Shown here: in pieces, positions 17,765 through 26,699 of the stretch
Numbering within the stretch: position 1 is the first letter of the stretch
Layout of the letters: each line of letters begins with the position of its first letter
NCBI GenBank assembly: GCA_004297065.1
Contig: SCUU01000096.1
Coordinates: forward strand, 1-36,221
Length of the DNA: 36,221 bases
Origin: Gallionellaceae bacterium
GTDB lineage: Bacteria > Pseudomonadota > Gammaproteobacteria > Burkholderiales > Gallionellaceae
Direction: 5' to 3'
Made by a program: the position numbers and the translations under genes
Notes under the pieces: model-generated
The model's input: only the letters and a program-made list of their open reading frames with translations
The model's database searches: none
Told to the model about the DNA's origin: nothing

Positions 17765-20317
17765 TCAGCCCCGCATCGCCTCAACATGCGGCAAGTGCCA
17801 TATATCGCGGTTGTAATCAAGAATGGTGCGGTCGCTGGAAAACTTGCCGCTGGCTGCAACATTCAAAATACTCATGCGCGTCCAGTGGTTCGCATCCCGA
17901 TAAGCGATCGCCACCTCGCGTTGCGCCTGCACATAACCACGAAAATCCGCTGCGGTCAGCCACGGGTCATTGGGGCTATAAATGGACTGGATGATTGCAT
18001 CAAAGACGCCCGGCTCGAACAAATTAAAATGACCGCTTTCCAGCAAGTGCATTACCCGTTTCAGATCCTCATCCTCGGCAACGATCCGCGCCGGATTGTA
18101 GTGCCCCCGGGTTCCTTCGACTTCTTCTGCCGTTAATCCGAACAGGAAGAAATTTTCCTCCCCCGCCTCTTCGCGAATCTCGATATTCGCGCCGTCCAGC
18201 GTACCGATAGTCAGCGCGCCGTTCATCATGAATTTCATATTGCCCGTACCGGAGGCTTCTTTGCCGGCGGTCGATATTTGCTCCGACAGATCAGTGCCGG
18301 CGCAAATCACCTCCATCGCCGATACGCGGTAATCCGGGATAAACGCCAATTTCAGTAGTTCGCCCACATCCGGATCGCTGTTAATCACGGCTGCGACGGC
18401 ATTAACGAGCTTGATGATGCGCTTTGCCATCTTGTAACCGGGTGCCGCTTTGCCGCCGATCAGCACACAACGCGGCGTCCAGTCCGCAGTATCTCCGCGC
18501 TTGATGCGGTCATACAAATGGATCACATGCAGCACGTTGAGCAACTGGCGCTTGTATTCATGGATACGCTTCACTTGCACATCGAACAGGGCATCGGGAT
18601 TGAACTCAACGCCACAATCGCGTTGCACCATTTCCGCCAGACGCGCCTTGTTGGCTTGTTTGATGGCGCGCCATTTGGTGCGGAAAGCCGCATCGCCGGC
18701 ATAAGCGGACAATCCTTGCAATTTGTCCATATCGATAAGCCAGCTTTCGCTCTCGGCATGTCCGACCAGATTCGACACCCAGCCTTTGCCTTCGGCACCC
18801 AGGGTATGCGTAATCAGATTGCTCAGCGCCGGATTTGCCCAAGCCATCCAGCGGCGCGGCGTCACACCGTTCGTTTTGTTGTTGAATTTTTTCGGCCACA
18901 AGTCATAAAAGTCGCGGAACAAATATTTTTTCAGCAACTCGGAATGCAGTTCGGCCACCCCGTTTACCGAAACACTGGCCACAATCGCCAGATAAGCCAT
19001 GCGAATGTGCTGCTCGTGCCCCTCTTCGACGATGGACATGCGGCGTTGCCGCTCGACATCTCCCGGCCAATGCTGCGCCACAGCTTTCATGAAGCGTGCA
19101 TTGATTTCGTAGATGATCTCCAGCAAGCGTGGCAACAAACGCCCGAACATGCTGACCGACCAGCGTTCCAATGCCTCCGGCAACAAGGTGTGATTGGTAT
19201 AGGCCACCGTACGGCTGGTGATATGCCAGGCCTCATCCCAGGACATCCCGTGCTCATCCATCAGCAAGCGCATCAGTTCTGGCACGGCACAAGTAGGATG
19301 AGTGTCGTTCAACTGGAAGAAATTTTTCTCGGCAAATCCGTTGAAATCATTACCGTTACTGCTCATCCATTGGCGCAACACATCCTGCAAACTGGCGGAA
19401 GCCAGGAAATACTGCTGACGCAGACGCAATTCCTTGCCGTTCTCGCTCGCATCGTTGGGGTACAGCACCATGGTGATGTGTTCGGCCGCATTCTTTGCCG
19501 CCACCGCATCGGCATAGCTGCCCGCATTGAACTCTCTCAAATCGAACTCTTCGGTAGCGGCGGCTTTCCACAAACGCAAGGTATTCACCGTGCCGTTGTG
19601 GTAGCCGGGAATCGGCACATCGTAGGGCACCGCCATCACATCGTTGGTGTATTTCCAGTAAGCGCGCAACCTGCCGTTCGTGTCGTGATGCAACTCGGTC
19701 TGCCCGCCGAACTTAACGCGCGCGGCAAATTCGGGACGCTCGATTTCCCACGGGTTGCCATTGCGCAACCAATGATCCGGCTCTTCCATCTGATAACCGT
19801 TGTCTATCTTCTGGCGGAACATGCCGTATTCGTAGCGCAAACCGTAGCCCATGACCGGCAATTGCAAGGTGGCGCAGCTATCCAGGAAACACGCTGCCAG
19901 CCGCCCCAAGCCGCCATTACCCAGTCCGGCATCGTGCTCCTGCTCTTCGACCTCTTCCAACACCAGACCAAAATTTCTCAACGCTTCGGTCGCCGAAGCC
20001 TCGATGTCGAGGTTCAACATGGCATTGCCCAGCGTCCTCCCCATCAAGAATTCCAGGGAAAGATAAAAAGCCCGCTTGCAATTCTGCTCGCGGTAAGCTG
20101 CCTGGGTGTTTTTCCAGCGCTCGACCAGGCGATCCCGCATGGAATGGGAAAGTGACGCATAGACATGGTGCGCAACGAGATGTTTGGTATCCCAGCCCAG
20201 CGTATGGCTGAAATAGTGCCTGAAATCCTCGACAATGCTTTCGGCATCCATGCCTAAAGGCGGTTGCTCGATATTGATTGCCAACGGGTTTTTAACAAAA
20301 AAAGGCTCGGTATAAAT
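17765..20317 (-). CDS. glgP: Glycogen/maltodextrin phosphorylase
   Basis: GlgP releases glucose-1-phosphate from alpha-1,4-glucans using phosphate and PLP. GT35 family features are clear: LSLEFLMGRTLGNAMLNL near residue 90, GNGGLGRLAACF, and the PLP-lysine region EASGTGNMKFMMNGALTIG. The start is unusual. No ATG or GTG lies near the N-terminus. A GGAG at 20328-20325 stands 7 bases before an ATT at 20317. The in-frame TTG at 20344 lies about 8 bases after the predicted transcription start, and the first ATG (20251, Met32 of the TTG-initiated frame) has no Shine-Dalgarno. I give 20317 (850 residues) as the best-supported initiation point. A mutated ATG or a sequencing error is possible. Confidence 0.93.
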   Translation of the reverse strand: MYTEPFFVKNPLAINIEQPPLGMDAESIVEDFRHYFSHTLGWDTKHLVAHHVYASLSHSMRDRLVERWKNTQAAYREQNCKRAFYLSLEFLMGRTLGNAMLNLDIEASATEALRNFGLVLEEVEEQEHDAGLGNGGLGRLAACFLDSCATLQLPVMGYGLRYEYGMFRQKIDNGYQMEEPDHWLRNGNPWEIERPEFAARVKFGGQTELHHDTNGRLRAYWKYTNDVMAVPYDVPIPGYHNGTVNTLRLWKAAATEEFDLREFNAGSYADAVAAKNAAEHITMVLYPNDASENGKELRLRQQYFLASASLQDVLRQWMSSNGNDFNGFAEKNFFQLNDTHPTCAVPELMRLLMDEHGMSWDEAWHITSRTVAYTNHTLLPEALERWSVSMFGRLLPRLLEIIYEINARFMKAVAQHWPGDVERQRRMSIVEEGHEQHIRMAYLAIVASVSVNGVAELHSELLKKYLFRDFYDLWPKKFNNKTNGVTPRRWMAWANPALSNLITHTLGAEGKGWVSNLVGHAESESWLIDMDKLQGLSAYAGDAAFRTKWRAIKQANKARLAEMVQRDCGVEFNPDALFDVQVKRIHEYKRQLLNVLHVIHLYDRIKRGDTADWTPRCVLIGGKAAPGYKMAKRIIKLVNAVAAVINSDPDVGELLKLAFIPDYRVSAMEVICAGTDLSEQISTAGKEASGTGNMKFMMNGALTIGTLDGANIEIREEAGEENFFLFGLTAEEVEGTRGHYNPARIVAEDEDLKRVMHLLESGHFNLFEPGVFDAIIQSIYSPNDPWLTAADFRGYVQAQREVAIAYRDANHWTRMSILNVAASGKFSSDRTILDYNRDIWHLPHVEAMRG

Positions 20318-20358
20318 GATGGTTCTCCAATGGTTCAAATTCAATTCGGCACCCGCGG

Positions 20359-20387
20359 ATTATATCAACCCGCGTATCTGCCCCCAA
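20359..20387 (-). promoter_or_regulatory. glgPA promoter
   Basis: On the minus strand TTGGGG (20387-20382), a 17-base spacer and a perfect TATAAT (20364-20359). CGCGG and CCGCG flank the -10 as a 5-base inverted repeat. The start would be near 20352. Confidence 0.6.
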
Positions 20388-20415
20388 CCAACACAAGCTT
20401 GCGCTATGCGAAGTG

Positions 20416-21339
20416 CTACAAACCGCTCAACACTTTGATATGTGCTGCCGCGCTACGCCCCAAGGCATGCAGCGCGTAACCGCCTTCCAACACCGAAACG
20501 ATACGTCGCCCGGCATGCCGGGCCGCAAGCGCTTTAAGTTCTTCCGTCACCCACACATAATCGGCCTCGCGCAACGCGAGCCCTCCCATGTCGTCCTCGC
20601 GGTGCGCATCAAACCCCGCCGAGATGAACAGCATCTGCGGTTGAAAACGTTCCAGTGCCGGTAGCCATTGCCGCGTCACCGCCGCACGAAAATCCTCGCC
20701 CGAAGCACCTGCCGCCAGCGGCACATTGATGATGTGCTCATTACCGCTATCCGCGCCGCAATACGGGTAATACGGATGCCGGAAGGTCGAACACAACATT
20801 ACGCGCGGATCGTCGTGAAAAATATTTTCCGTACCATCGCCGTGATGCACATCGAAATCGGCAATCGCCACCCGCTGCAAATCATACTGTTCCAGCGCAT
20901 GCGCCACCGCGACAGCGACATTGTTGAATATGCAAAACCCTGCCGCATTGGTCCGTCCGGCATGGTGTCCCGGCGGACGGATATTGCAAAACGCATTCTC
21001 CGCCGTTCCCGCCATGAGCCTGTCCACCGCGTATACCGCCGCACCCGCAGCATGCAGCGCCGCCCCCAAGCTGTACGGATTCATTGCCGTATCGCCATCC
21101 AGATGCACCAGACCCGTTTGCGGCGCACGCGCAAACACCGACTCGACATACTCTTGCGCATGCACACGCAACAGATGCTCCCGCGTGACTTGAGGCGCTT
21201 CGTGGCAATCGAGAAACTGCAACAGGCCGGTCGCAATGAGGTGATCCTCTATCGCGTGGATGCGCGCCGGACACTCCGGATGATCCGCCCCCATATCATG
21301 CTTGAGGCATAGTGGATGAGAAAGGTAAACCGTTTGCAT
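20416..21339 (-). CDS. Histone-deacetylase-family protein (lysine or amide deacetylase)
   Basis: This is a zinc amidohydrolase of the arginase/deacetylase fold. Bacterial members remove acetyl groups from protein lysines or from acetylated polyamines. The 307 residues contain the catalytic pair His125-His126 (RPPGHHAG), the metal ligands Asp163 and His165 (DFDVHHGDGT) and Asp244 (SAGFDAH), and the transition-state Tyr288 (LEGGYAL). All required residues are present, so it should be active. The substrate cannot be read from the sequence. It starts 9 bases after the PatZ-like acetyltransferase gene on the same strand, which favours a protein-lysine substrate (inference). AcuC-like is a reasonable label, but the gene is not in an acu operon. 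Confidence 0.9.
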   Translation of the reverse strand: MQTVYLSHPLCLKHDMGADHPECPARIHAIEDHLIATGLLQFLDCHEAPQVTREHLLRVHAQEYVESVFARAPQTGLVHLDGDTAMNPYSLGAALHAAGAAVYAVDRLMAGTAENAFCNIRPPGHHAGRTNAAGFCIFNNVAVAVAHALEQYDLQRVAIADFDVHHGDGTENIFHDDPRVMLCSTFRHPYYPYCGADSGNEHIINVPLAAGASGEDFRAAVTRQWLPALERFQPQMLFISAGFDAHREDDMGGLALREADYVWVTEELKALAARHAGRRIVSVLEGGYALHALGRSAAAHIKVLSGL

Positions 21340-21348
21340 ATCAAGCGC

Positions 21349-24027
21349 TCAAAGCACCTTGCGCACCGACTTGATACTCTCGTCTCCCGCATTCGTCTCG
21401 ACTTTGAAACCGAGCCTGTCCATGAGATGCAACATGTCGGCATTGTTCCTGAGCACTTCGCCCTCGATCGCTTTCAGCCCCTTGGAACGTGCGGCATCCA
21501 TCACAGCCATCATCAATTTCTGCCCCAAGCCCTTGCCGTGCATACTATCGGCAACCACTAAAGCGAATTCGCAACTCTCACCATCCGGGTTGGTGGTAAA
21601 ACGCGCGACGCCGAGTTCGACTTCCTTGCCGTGCTCCTCGGTCACTGCGATGAGCGCCATCTCGCGGCTATAGTCGATCTGCGTGAAGCGTACCAGCATC
21701 GCGTGGCTCAACTCCTGCATGCTGTTCATGAAACGGAAATAGCGCGACTGTTCGGACAAATTGCGTACAAAGGCCTGCACCAGCTCGGCATCTTCGGGGC
21801 GGATCGGACGAATCGTGATATCCATACCGTCTGCCAACTGCCAACGGCTGACCAGATGCGTCGGGTAGGGATAGATCGCCATATGCGCATAACGATCCGC
21901 GCTCGGTTGTCTGAACTCTACAACCACGCGTGCATCGGCAGCCAGCACACCGTGCTCGTCCACGATCAGCGGATTGATGTCCATCTCCATCAGCATCGGC
22001 AATTCGCACACCATCTCCGATACGCGCAACAACACGCTTTCCAGCGCATCCATATCGGCCGGCGGCATGTGGCGGAACGCGCCCAGCAACTTGGAGATGC
22101 GCGTGCCCTTGATCAGGTCCTTCACCAGGAGCGTATTCAGCGGCGGCAGCGTGACCGAACGGTCCCCCATCACCTCCACCATGGTTCCCCCGGCACCGAA
22201 AGTAATCACCGGGCCGAACACCGGATCGTTAATCACCCCCACCATCAGCTCGCGCCCGTTCGGCTTGACGATCATCGGCTGGATGGAGATTCCTTCCATA
22301 TGCGCATTGGGACGATTGCGTTTGATGTTCTCGGTGATCTCGTGATACGCCGCACGCACCGCCTGAGCATTACCCAGATTGAGCATCACGCCGCCGGCAT
22401 CGCTTTTGTGCGTAATGTCGCGCGAATTGACTTTCATCGCCACCGGAAAACCCAGTTGCTGCGCGATCAGCAAGGCTTCGTTGGGCGAATGCGCCACCAT
22501 GGTTTGCGCCACGGGAATATGGAACGCGGCCAACAATGCCTTCGACTCCATCTCGCTCAACACCTTGCGCTTGTCCAGCAATGCGCCTTCGATCACCATG
22601 CGCGCACCTTCCACATCCGGTTCCAGATGATGCGACAACGGCCCCGGCATCTGCATCAGCAGTTTCTGGTTCTGGTAATACGCGGAAAGATAGGAGAACA
22701 CCTCCACTGCCGGCTCCGGGGTACGGAAATTCGGTTTCTTCGCACGTGCAAATTCTCTGCGCGATTCGGCCACTTGCGCTTCGCCCATCCAGCAGGTCAA
22801 CAACGGCTTTTTGTAGTGATTGGAAAGCTCGATCACCGCTTTCGCGGCCTCCAACGGCTTGGTCATCGCTTGTGGCGTCAGAATAGTCAGCACGCCATCC
22901 ACATTCGGATCTTCCAGACAGACGGCGACCGCATGTTGGTAACGATCTACCTGCGCGTCCCCGATAACATCCACCGGATTGCCGTGCGACCAGTTGGGCG
23001 GCAATACCTGATTCAAACGCTCCATCGTCGCATCCGACAAAGTCGCCATGACCAAGCCCAGATCCGATGCGCGATCCGTCGCCATCACACCCGGCCCGCC
23101 GCCATTGGTGACGATAGCCAGACGATTGCCGGAAGGATGAAAACCGCAAGACAATGCTTTGGCCGCCGAAAAAAGTTCCGTCACCGTTTTCACGCGCACC
23201 ACACCTGCGCGACGCACGGCGGCATCAAAGGCATCATCCGATCCCACTAGCGAAGCGGTATGCGACATGGCCGCTTTGGAACCCGCCTCGTGGCGACCGA
23301 CCTTGACCAAGATCACCGGCTTGACGCGCGCAGCCGCCCGTAGCGAGCTCATAAAACGGCGCGACTCACGTATACCCTCGATATACATCAAAATATTCTG
23401 GGTCTGCGGATCGGATACCAGATAATCGAGTATCTCGCCAAAATCCACATCGGCGGACGAACCCATTGACACGACGCTGGAAAATCCCACATCGTTCATC
23501 TGCGCCCAATCTAAGACGGCAGTGCATAAGGCACCGGACTGGGATACCAGAGCCAGATTACCCGTGTTCGCCCCACCCTTATTGAACGTGGCATTCAGCC
23601 CAATCCCGGGACGCATCACGCCCAGGCAGTTCGGGCCGACCAGACGAATACCATAGCGCTTGGCATTGTCCAGCACCTTGCGTTCCAGCTCCTTCCCTTC
23701 CGGGCCGATCTCGCCGAAACCCGCAGTGATAATGACTGCCGCTTTGACACCGCGCTTGCCGCATTCGTCAATGATATCGGGCACCGTTTGCGGCGGCGTG
23801 GCGATCACGACCAACTCGATTTTTTCTTCGATTGCGGAAATGGAGGCATATGCTTTGCGCCCCTGCACTTCCGCATTCTTGGAATTGATGGGATAGAGCG
23901 CGCCCTGAAAGCCGCTTTCCAGCATGTTCTGGAACACGATCTGACCGACAGCATCGACACGGTCGCTGGCACCGAAAACGGCCACGGATTTTGGGGCAAA
24001 AAGTGGGGTAAGGTAGTGTTTGGACAT
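21349..24027 (-). CDS. Protein lysine acetyltransferase, PatZ/Pka-like (acyl-CoA synthetase plus GNAT)
   Basis: The 892-residue product joins an NDP-forming acyl-CoA synthetase-like part to a C-terminal GNAT domain, the layout of E. coli PatZ (YfiQ) and Salmonella Pat, which acetylate lysines of metabolic enzymes. Order: CoA-binding Rossmann domain (about 8-130, VAVFGASDR, GPNCLGVMRPG); ligase CoA domain (about 150-300, SQSGAL, SHTASLVGSDDAFDAA); a connecting domain; ATP-grasp (about 490-710, FPVAMKVNSRDITHKSDAGG, EMDINPLIV); GNAT (about 740-885, MHGKGLGQKLMMAVMD for acetyl-CoA). The SHT region and ATP-grasp look well preserved, so acyl-CoA synthetase activity cannot be excluded. It begins 77 bases after hoxW, possibly in the same transcript. 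No clear Shine-Dalgarno is seen. Confidence 0.9.
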   Translation of the reverse strand: MSKHYLTPLFAPKSVAVFGASDRVDAVGQIVFQNMLESGFQGALYPINSKNAEVQGRKAYASISAIEEKIELVVIATPPQTVPDIIDECGKRGVKAAVIITAGFGEIGPEGKELERKVLDNAKRYGIRLVGPNCLGVMRPGIGLNATFNKGGANTGNLALVSQSGALCTAVLDWAQMNDVGFSSVVSMGSSADVDFGEILDYLVSDPQTQNILMYIEGIRESRRFMSSLRAAARVKPVILVKVGRHEAGSKAAMSHTASLVGSDDAFDAAVRRAGVVRVKTVTELFSAAKALSCGFHPSGNRLAIVTNGGGPGVMATDRASDLGLVMATLSDATMERLNQVLPPNWSHGNPVDVIGDAQVDRYQHAVAVCLEDPNVDGVLTILTPQAMTKPLEAAKAVIELSNHYKKPLLTCWMGEAQVAESRREFARAKKPNFRTPEPAVEVFSYLSAYYQNQKLLMQMPGPLSHHLEPDVEGARMVIEGALLDKRKVLSEMESKALLAAFHIPVAQTMVAHSPNEALLIAQQLGFPVAMKVNSRDITHKSDAGGVMLNLGNAQAVRAAYHEITENIKRNRPNAHMEGISIQPMIVKPNGRELMVGVINDPVFGPVITFGAGGTMVEVMGDRSVTLPPLNTLLVKDLIKGTRISKLLGAFRHMPPADMDALESVLLRVSEMVCELPMLMEMDINPLIVDEHGVLAADARVVVEFRQPSADRYAHMAIYPYPTHLVSRWQLADGMDITIRPIRPEDAELVQAFVRNLSEQSRYFRFMNSMQELSHAMLVRFTQIDYSREMALIAVTEEHGKEVELGVARFTTNPDGESCEFALVVADSMHGKGLGQKLMMAVMDAARSKGLKAIEGEVLRNNADMLHLMDRLGFKVETNAGDESIKSVRKVL

Positions 24028-24104
24028 GGCTGTAAATACTGGAATAGTTAAGGACTCTTGTTCCCGGTGGAGTTATAACGCTTGGCGTCATGCGCCCCTG
24101 AAAG

Positions 24105-24665
24105 TTATTCAGTGATTTCGCACACTGCCTGCCCGGGATGATTATCCTCGCGAGCCATCGATTTTTCTACCGACTCCGGTATGCACCGAGCATCCCAAAG
24201 CCCAATTTCCGGCGCGAACAAGAGCTTTTTGCCGAACTCGGACGCCAACATCAACCTCTCCGCTGCCTGCGGGGAAAGCCCCTCGCCCAGTTCGAAGCGC
24301 TCGCCGCGTATGCACAACACGAACACCGCCGGTGGCGCTTCCCGATAGAACTGCTCGTACACTTCCAGCAACGCCTCCGGCGCCAGCGCATGGCTATACA
24401 GCACAGGAGCCGCATCCGGTTGCACGCGATAGAAAGCATACGGCACAGCAGTATCCATCCCCGCATCGACGAACAGCACCAACTGCCGCCCCTGCATGTC
24501 CAGCGCATGCTCGACCTGCAATTGAAAATCTTCCAGCAGATCGACCTGATCGGAAAGACCGCTTCCCGTCAGCCACACATCCAACTCGCGCAATAACAAA
24601 GGCCCTAGCGCATCGTCGCCGCGCGACTCGTTGCCGACTGCAAAGATCAATACCGGCGCGACCAT
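24105..24665 (-). CDS. hoxW: Hydrogenase maturation endopeptidase HoxW
   Basis: HoxW trims the C-terminal tail of HoxH after the NiFe centre is inserted. The 186-residue product has the family nickel-binding motifs GNESRGDDALG (about 11-21) and FVDAGMD. It follows hoxH with a TGATG overlap, so the ATG at 24665 is preferred over the GTG one codon upstream. HyaD/HoxM-type proteases for uptake hydrogenases are similar, but gene position assigns it to HoxH. Confidence 0.88.
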   Translation of the reverse strand: MVAPVLIFAVGNESRGDDALGPLLLRELDVWLTGSGLSDQVDLLEDFQLQVEHALDMQGRQLVLFVDAGMDTAVPYAFYRVQPDAAPVLYSHALAPEALLEVYEQFYREAPPAVFVLCIRGERFELGEGLSPQAAERLMLASEFGKKLLFAPEIGLWDARCIPESVEKSMAREDNHPGQAVCEITE

Positions 24666-26167
24666 CACTCGGCCTTGCAGAATGTGCCATCGACGAAGCG
24701 CGACAGACTGGACAACTGCGCACCCGCCGCACCCACCACCTCGATTTCCAGCGGCATCTTGCCCAGCGCATGCGTGGCGCAGGACAGGCAGGGGTCGAAA
24801 GCGCGTATCGCCACCTCGATGTGATTCAGCAAACCTTCGGTGATCTCGCGCCCGTCGAAATATTGCAGCGCGACCACGCGGATGGCCTCGTTCATCGCCT
24901 GATTGTTGTGGGTGGTGGAGACGATCAGGTTGCAGCGGGTGATCTGGTCGTGCTCGTCCACCTTGTAGTGATGGATCAACGTGCCGCGCGGCGCTTCGAT
25001 CACGCCGACGCCGCGCTCCTGACGCTGGCCGATATTCACCAGTTCGTCACCTTGCAAGTCGGGATCGCGCAACAGTTCGCGGATCATCTCGGCGGCGTGC
25101 AGCATCTCGATCATGCGCGCCCAGTGGAAACCCAGCGTCGCGCCGGTGGCCGATCCGCCGCTGAACGCCATGAAATCCTTGCGCGCCTGCTCGGCCAGCG
25201 GCGTGGGAATGAAATCGCATTGCGTCACGCGCGACAGCGGCCCGACGCGGTACCAGCCCTCCTCCGGCCCCAAGCTGCGCAGGAAGGGGAACTTCATGTA
25301 CGACCAGCTCTTCACATCCTCGAAGATCACATCCCAGTAATGGCTGTAATCGTAATGGTCGAACAGCGTCTTGCCGTCCATGTCGCGCGCGCGCAGGCCG
25401 CCGTGGTACAGATCCATCGCACCGTCGGCGCGCACCAAGTTCAGTGTGTGAGCCTTGAAGGTACCGAAGTTGTTGTAGAGGTCGATGTTCTGCTCGAACA
25501 GCTGGCGCGCGATACCGACGGAGGCGCGGCTCCACTCCACCATCTGCTCGATATCCTCGAGCAGATAATCGCGCTCTTCCAGACTGACATTCTTGTTCAC
25601 CCCGCCGGGGACAGAGCCCGTGCCATGCACGCGCTTGCCCGCCGTGACCCGGATCACTTCCTGCCCGTATTTGCGCAGCAGCACGCCCTGTTTCGCCACT
25701 TCGGGATAGGCGGCGGCGATGCCGACGATATTGCGCTTCGCCACATCCGAATCGAAACCGAACAGCAGGTCGGGCGAAGACAGATGGAAAAAATGCAACG
25801 CATGCGATTGCAATATCTGGCCGTAATGCATCAGCCGCCGCACTTTCTCTGCGGTCGGCGTGAGTGTCGCCCCCACGATCATGTCCATCGCCTTGGAGGC
25901 CGCGAGATGGTGGCTCACCGGACAGATGCCGCACAGGCGCTGCACCATCACCGGCGCTTCCCAGTAGGGGCGACCCTGGATGAATTTCTCGAAGCCGCGA
26001 AACTCCACGATATGTAGCCGCACCTGATGCACGCGGTTGTTCTCGTCCAGCAGCAGCGTCACCTTGCCGTGCCCCTCCACGCGCGACACGGGTTCGATGG
26101 CCACGCGGCGCAGACTTTCCGGATGGGCGGCAGTCTCCAAGTCTTGGGTATTGGTCGTATCAATCAT
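24665..26167 (-). CDS. hoxH: NAD-reducing [NiFe] hydrogenase large subunit HoxH
   Basis: HoxH carries the NiFe active site of the cytoplasmic bidirectional hydrogenase (group 3d), which couples H2 and NAD(H). The 500-residue protein has both cysteine pairs that bind the metals: RLCGICPVSHH (about 78-88) and DPCLSCATH (about 458-466). The 34 residues after CATH form the tail removed by HoxW; this is longer than the roughly 24 in Cupriavidus necator HoxH (from memory). Its start overlaps the hoxY stop by 8 bases. No inactivating change is visible. Confidence 0.96.
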   Translation of the reverse strand: MIDTTNTQDLETAAHPESLRRVAIEPVSRVEGHGKVTLLLDENNRVHQVRLHIVEFRGFEKFIQGRPYWEAPVMVQRLCGICPVSHHLAASKAMDMIVGATLTPTAEKVRRLMHYGQILQSHALHFFHLSSPDLLFGFDSDVAKRNIVGIAAAYPEVAKQGVLLRKYGQEVIRVTAGKRVHGTGSVPGGVNKNVSLEERDYLLEDIEQMVEWSRASVGIARQLFEQNIDLYNNFGTFKAHTLNLVRADGAMDLYHGGLRARDMDGKTLFDHYDYSHYWDVIFEDVKSWSYMKFPFLRSLGPEEGWYRVGPLSRVTQCDFIPTPLAEQARKDFMAFSGGSATGATLGFHWARMIEMLHAAEMIRELLRDPDLQGDELVNIGQRQERGVGVIEAPRGTLIHHYKVDEHDQITRCNLIVSTTHNNQAMNEAIRVVALQYFDGREITEGLLNHIEVAIRAFDPCLSCATHALGKMPLEIEVVGAAGAQLSSLSRFVDGTFCKAE

Positions 26168-26699
26168 ATTTGATCAGTCCGTGTCCGAGTTCGGGCGTCT
26201 TGCCCGCGATAAGGTCGGTGAGAAATTTCCAGATAGCGTCGCCGGAAGGCGGGCAACCGGGAATGAAATAATCGATCTTCACCACTTCGTGCAGCGGATG
26301 CACCTTGTCCAGCGGCAACGGCAATTCCGGGTCGTTGGGGATATGTCCGTGCGCCAAGCCCGGTTCGGTCAGGTACACCTCGGTCAGGCAGGCGCCCAAG
26401 TCGAGATGGTTGCGCTGCGCGGGCAAGCCCCCGGTGATGGCGCAGGAACCGATGGCGATCAGTATTTTGCAATTCTTGCGGAACTCGCGCAGCACATGCA
26501 CGTTCTCCGCATTGCAGATACCCCCCTCGATCAATCCGATATCGCAGGAACCGCAATGCTTGATGTCGGTGATGGGCGAGCGGTCGAACTCGATCAGTTC
26601 CAGCAGTGCAAGCATGCGCTCGTCGATGTCGAGGAACGACATATGGCAGCCGAAGCAGCCGGCGAGCGAGGTCGTAGCAACGCGCAATTTTTTGCTCAT
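26160..26699 (-). CDS. hoxY: NAD-reducing hydrogenase small subunit HoxY
   Basis: HoxY holds the proximal [4Fe-4S] cluster next to the NiFe site. The 179-residue product has the cysteines expected for the cluster: LAGCFGCH (about 14-21), GSC (about 92-94, in IAIGSCAITGG) and PGCPPSGDAIW near the C-terminus. The ATG at 26699 overlaps the hoxU stop and follows GAGGGGG, so the longer in-frame start at 26723 is rejected. Confidence 0.95.
   Translation of the reverse strand: MSKKLRVATTSLAGCFGCHMSFLDIDERMLALLELIEFDRSPITDIKHCGSCDIGLIEGGICNAENVHVLREFRKNCKILIAIGSCAITGGLPAQRNHLDLGACLTEVYLTEPGLAHGHIPNDPELPLPLDKVHPLHEVVKIDYFIPGCPPSGDAIWKFLTDLIAGKTPELGHGLIKYD

Noticed and set aside
18518-20155. 545-codon open frame on the plus strand
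   Set aside because: It lies fully antisense to glgP, whose protein is conserved throughout. The translation is His/Arg/Gln-rich, typical of a shadow frame.
21631-23250. 539-codon open frame on the plus strand
   Set aside because: It is antisense to the PatZ-like gene and has shadow-type composition with no domain pattern.
24332-26017. 561-codon open frame on the plus strand
   Set aside because: It is antisense to hoxW and hoxH, both strongly recognised; the open frame follows from their codon bias.
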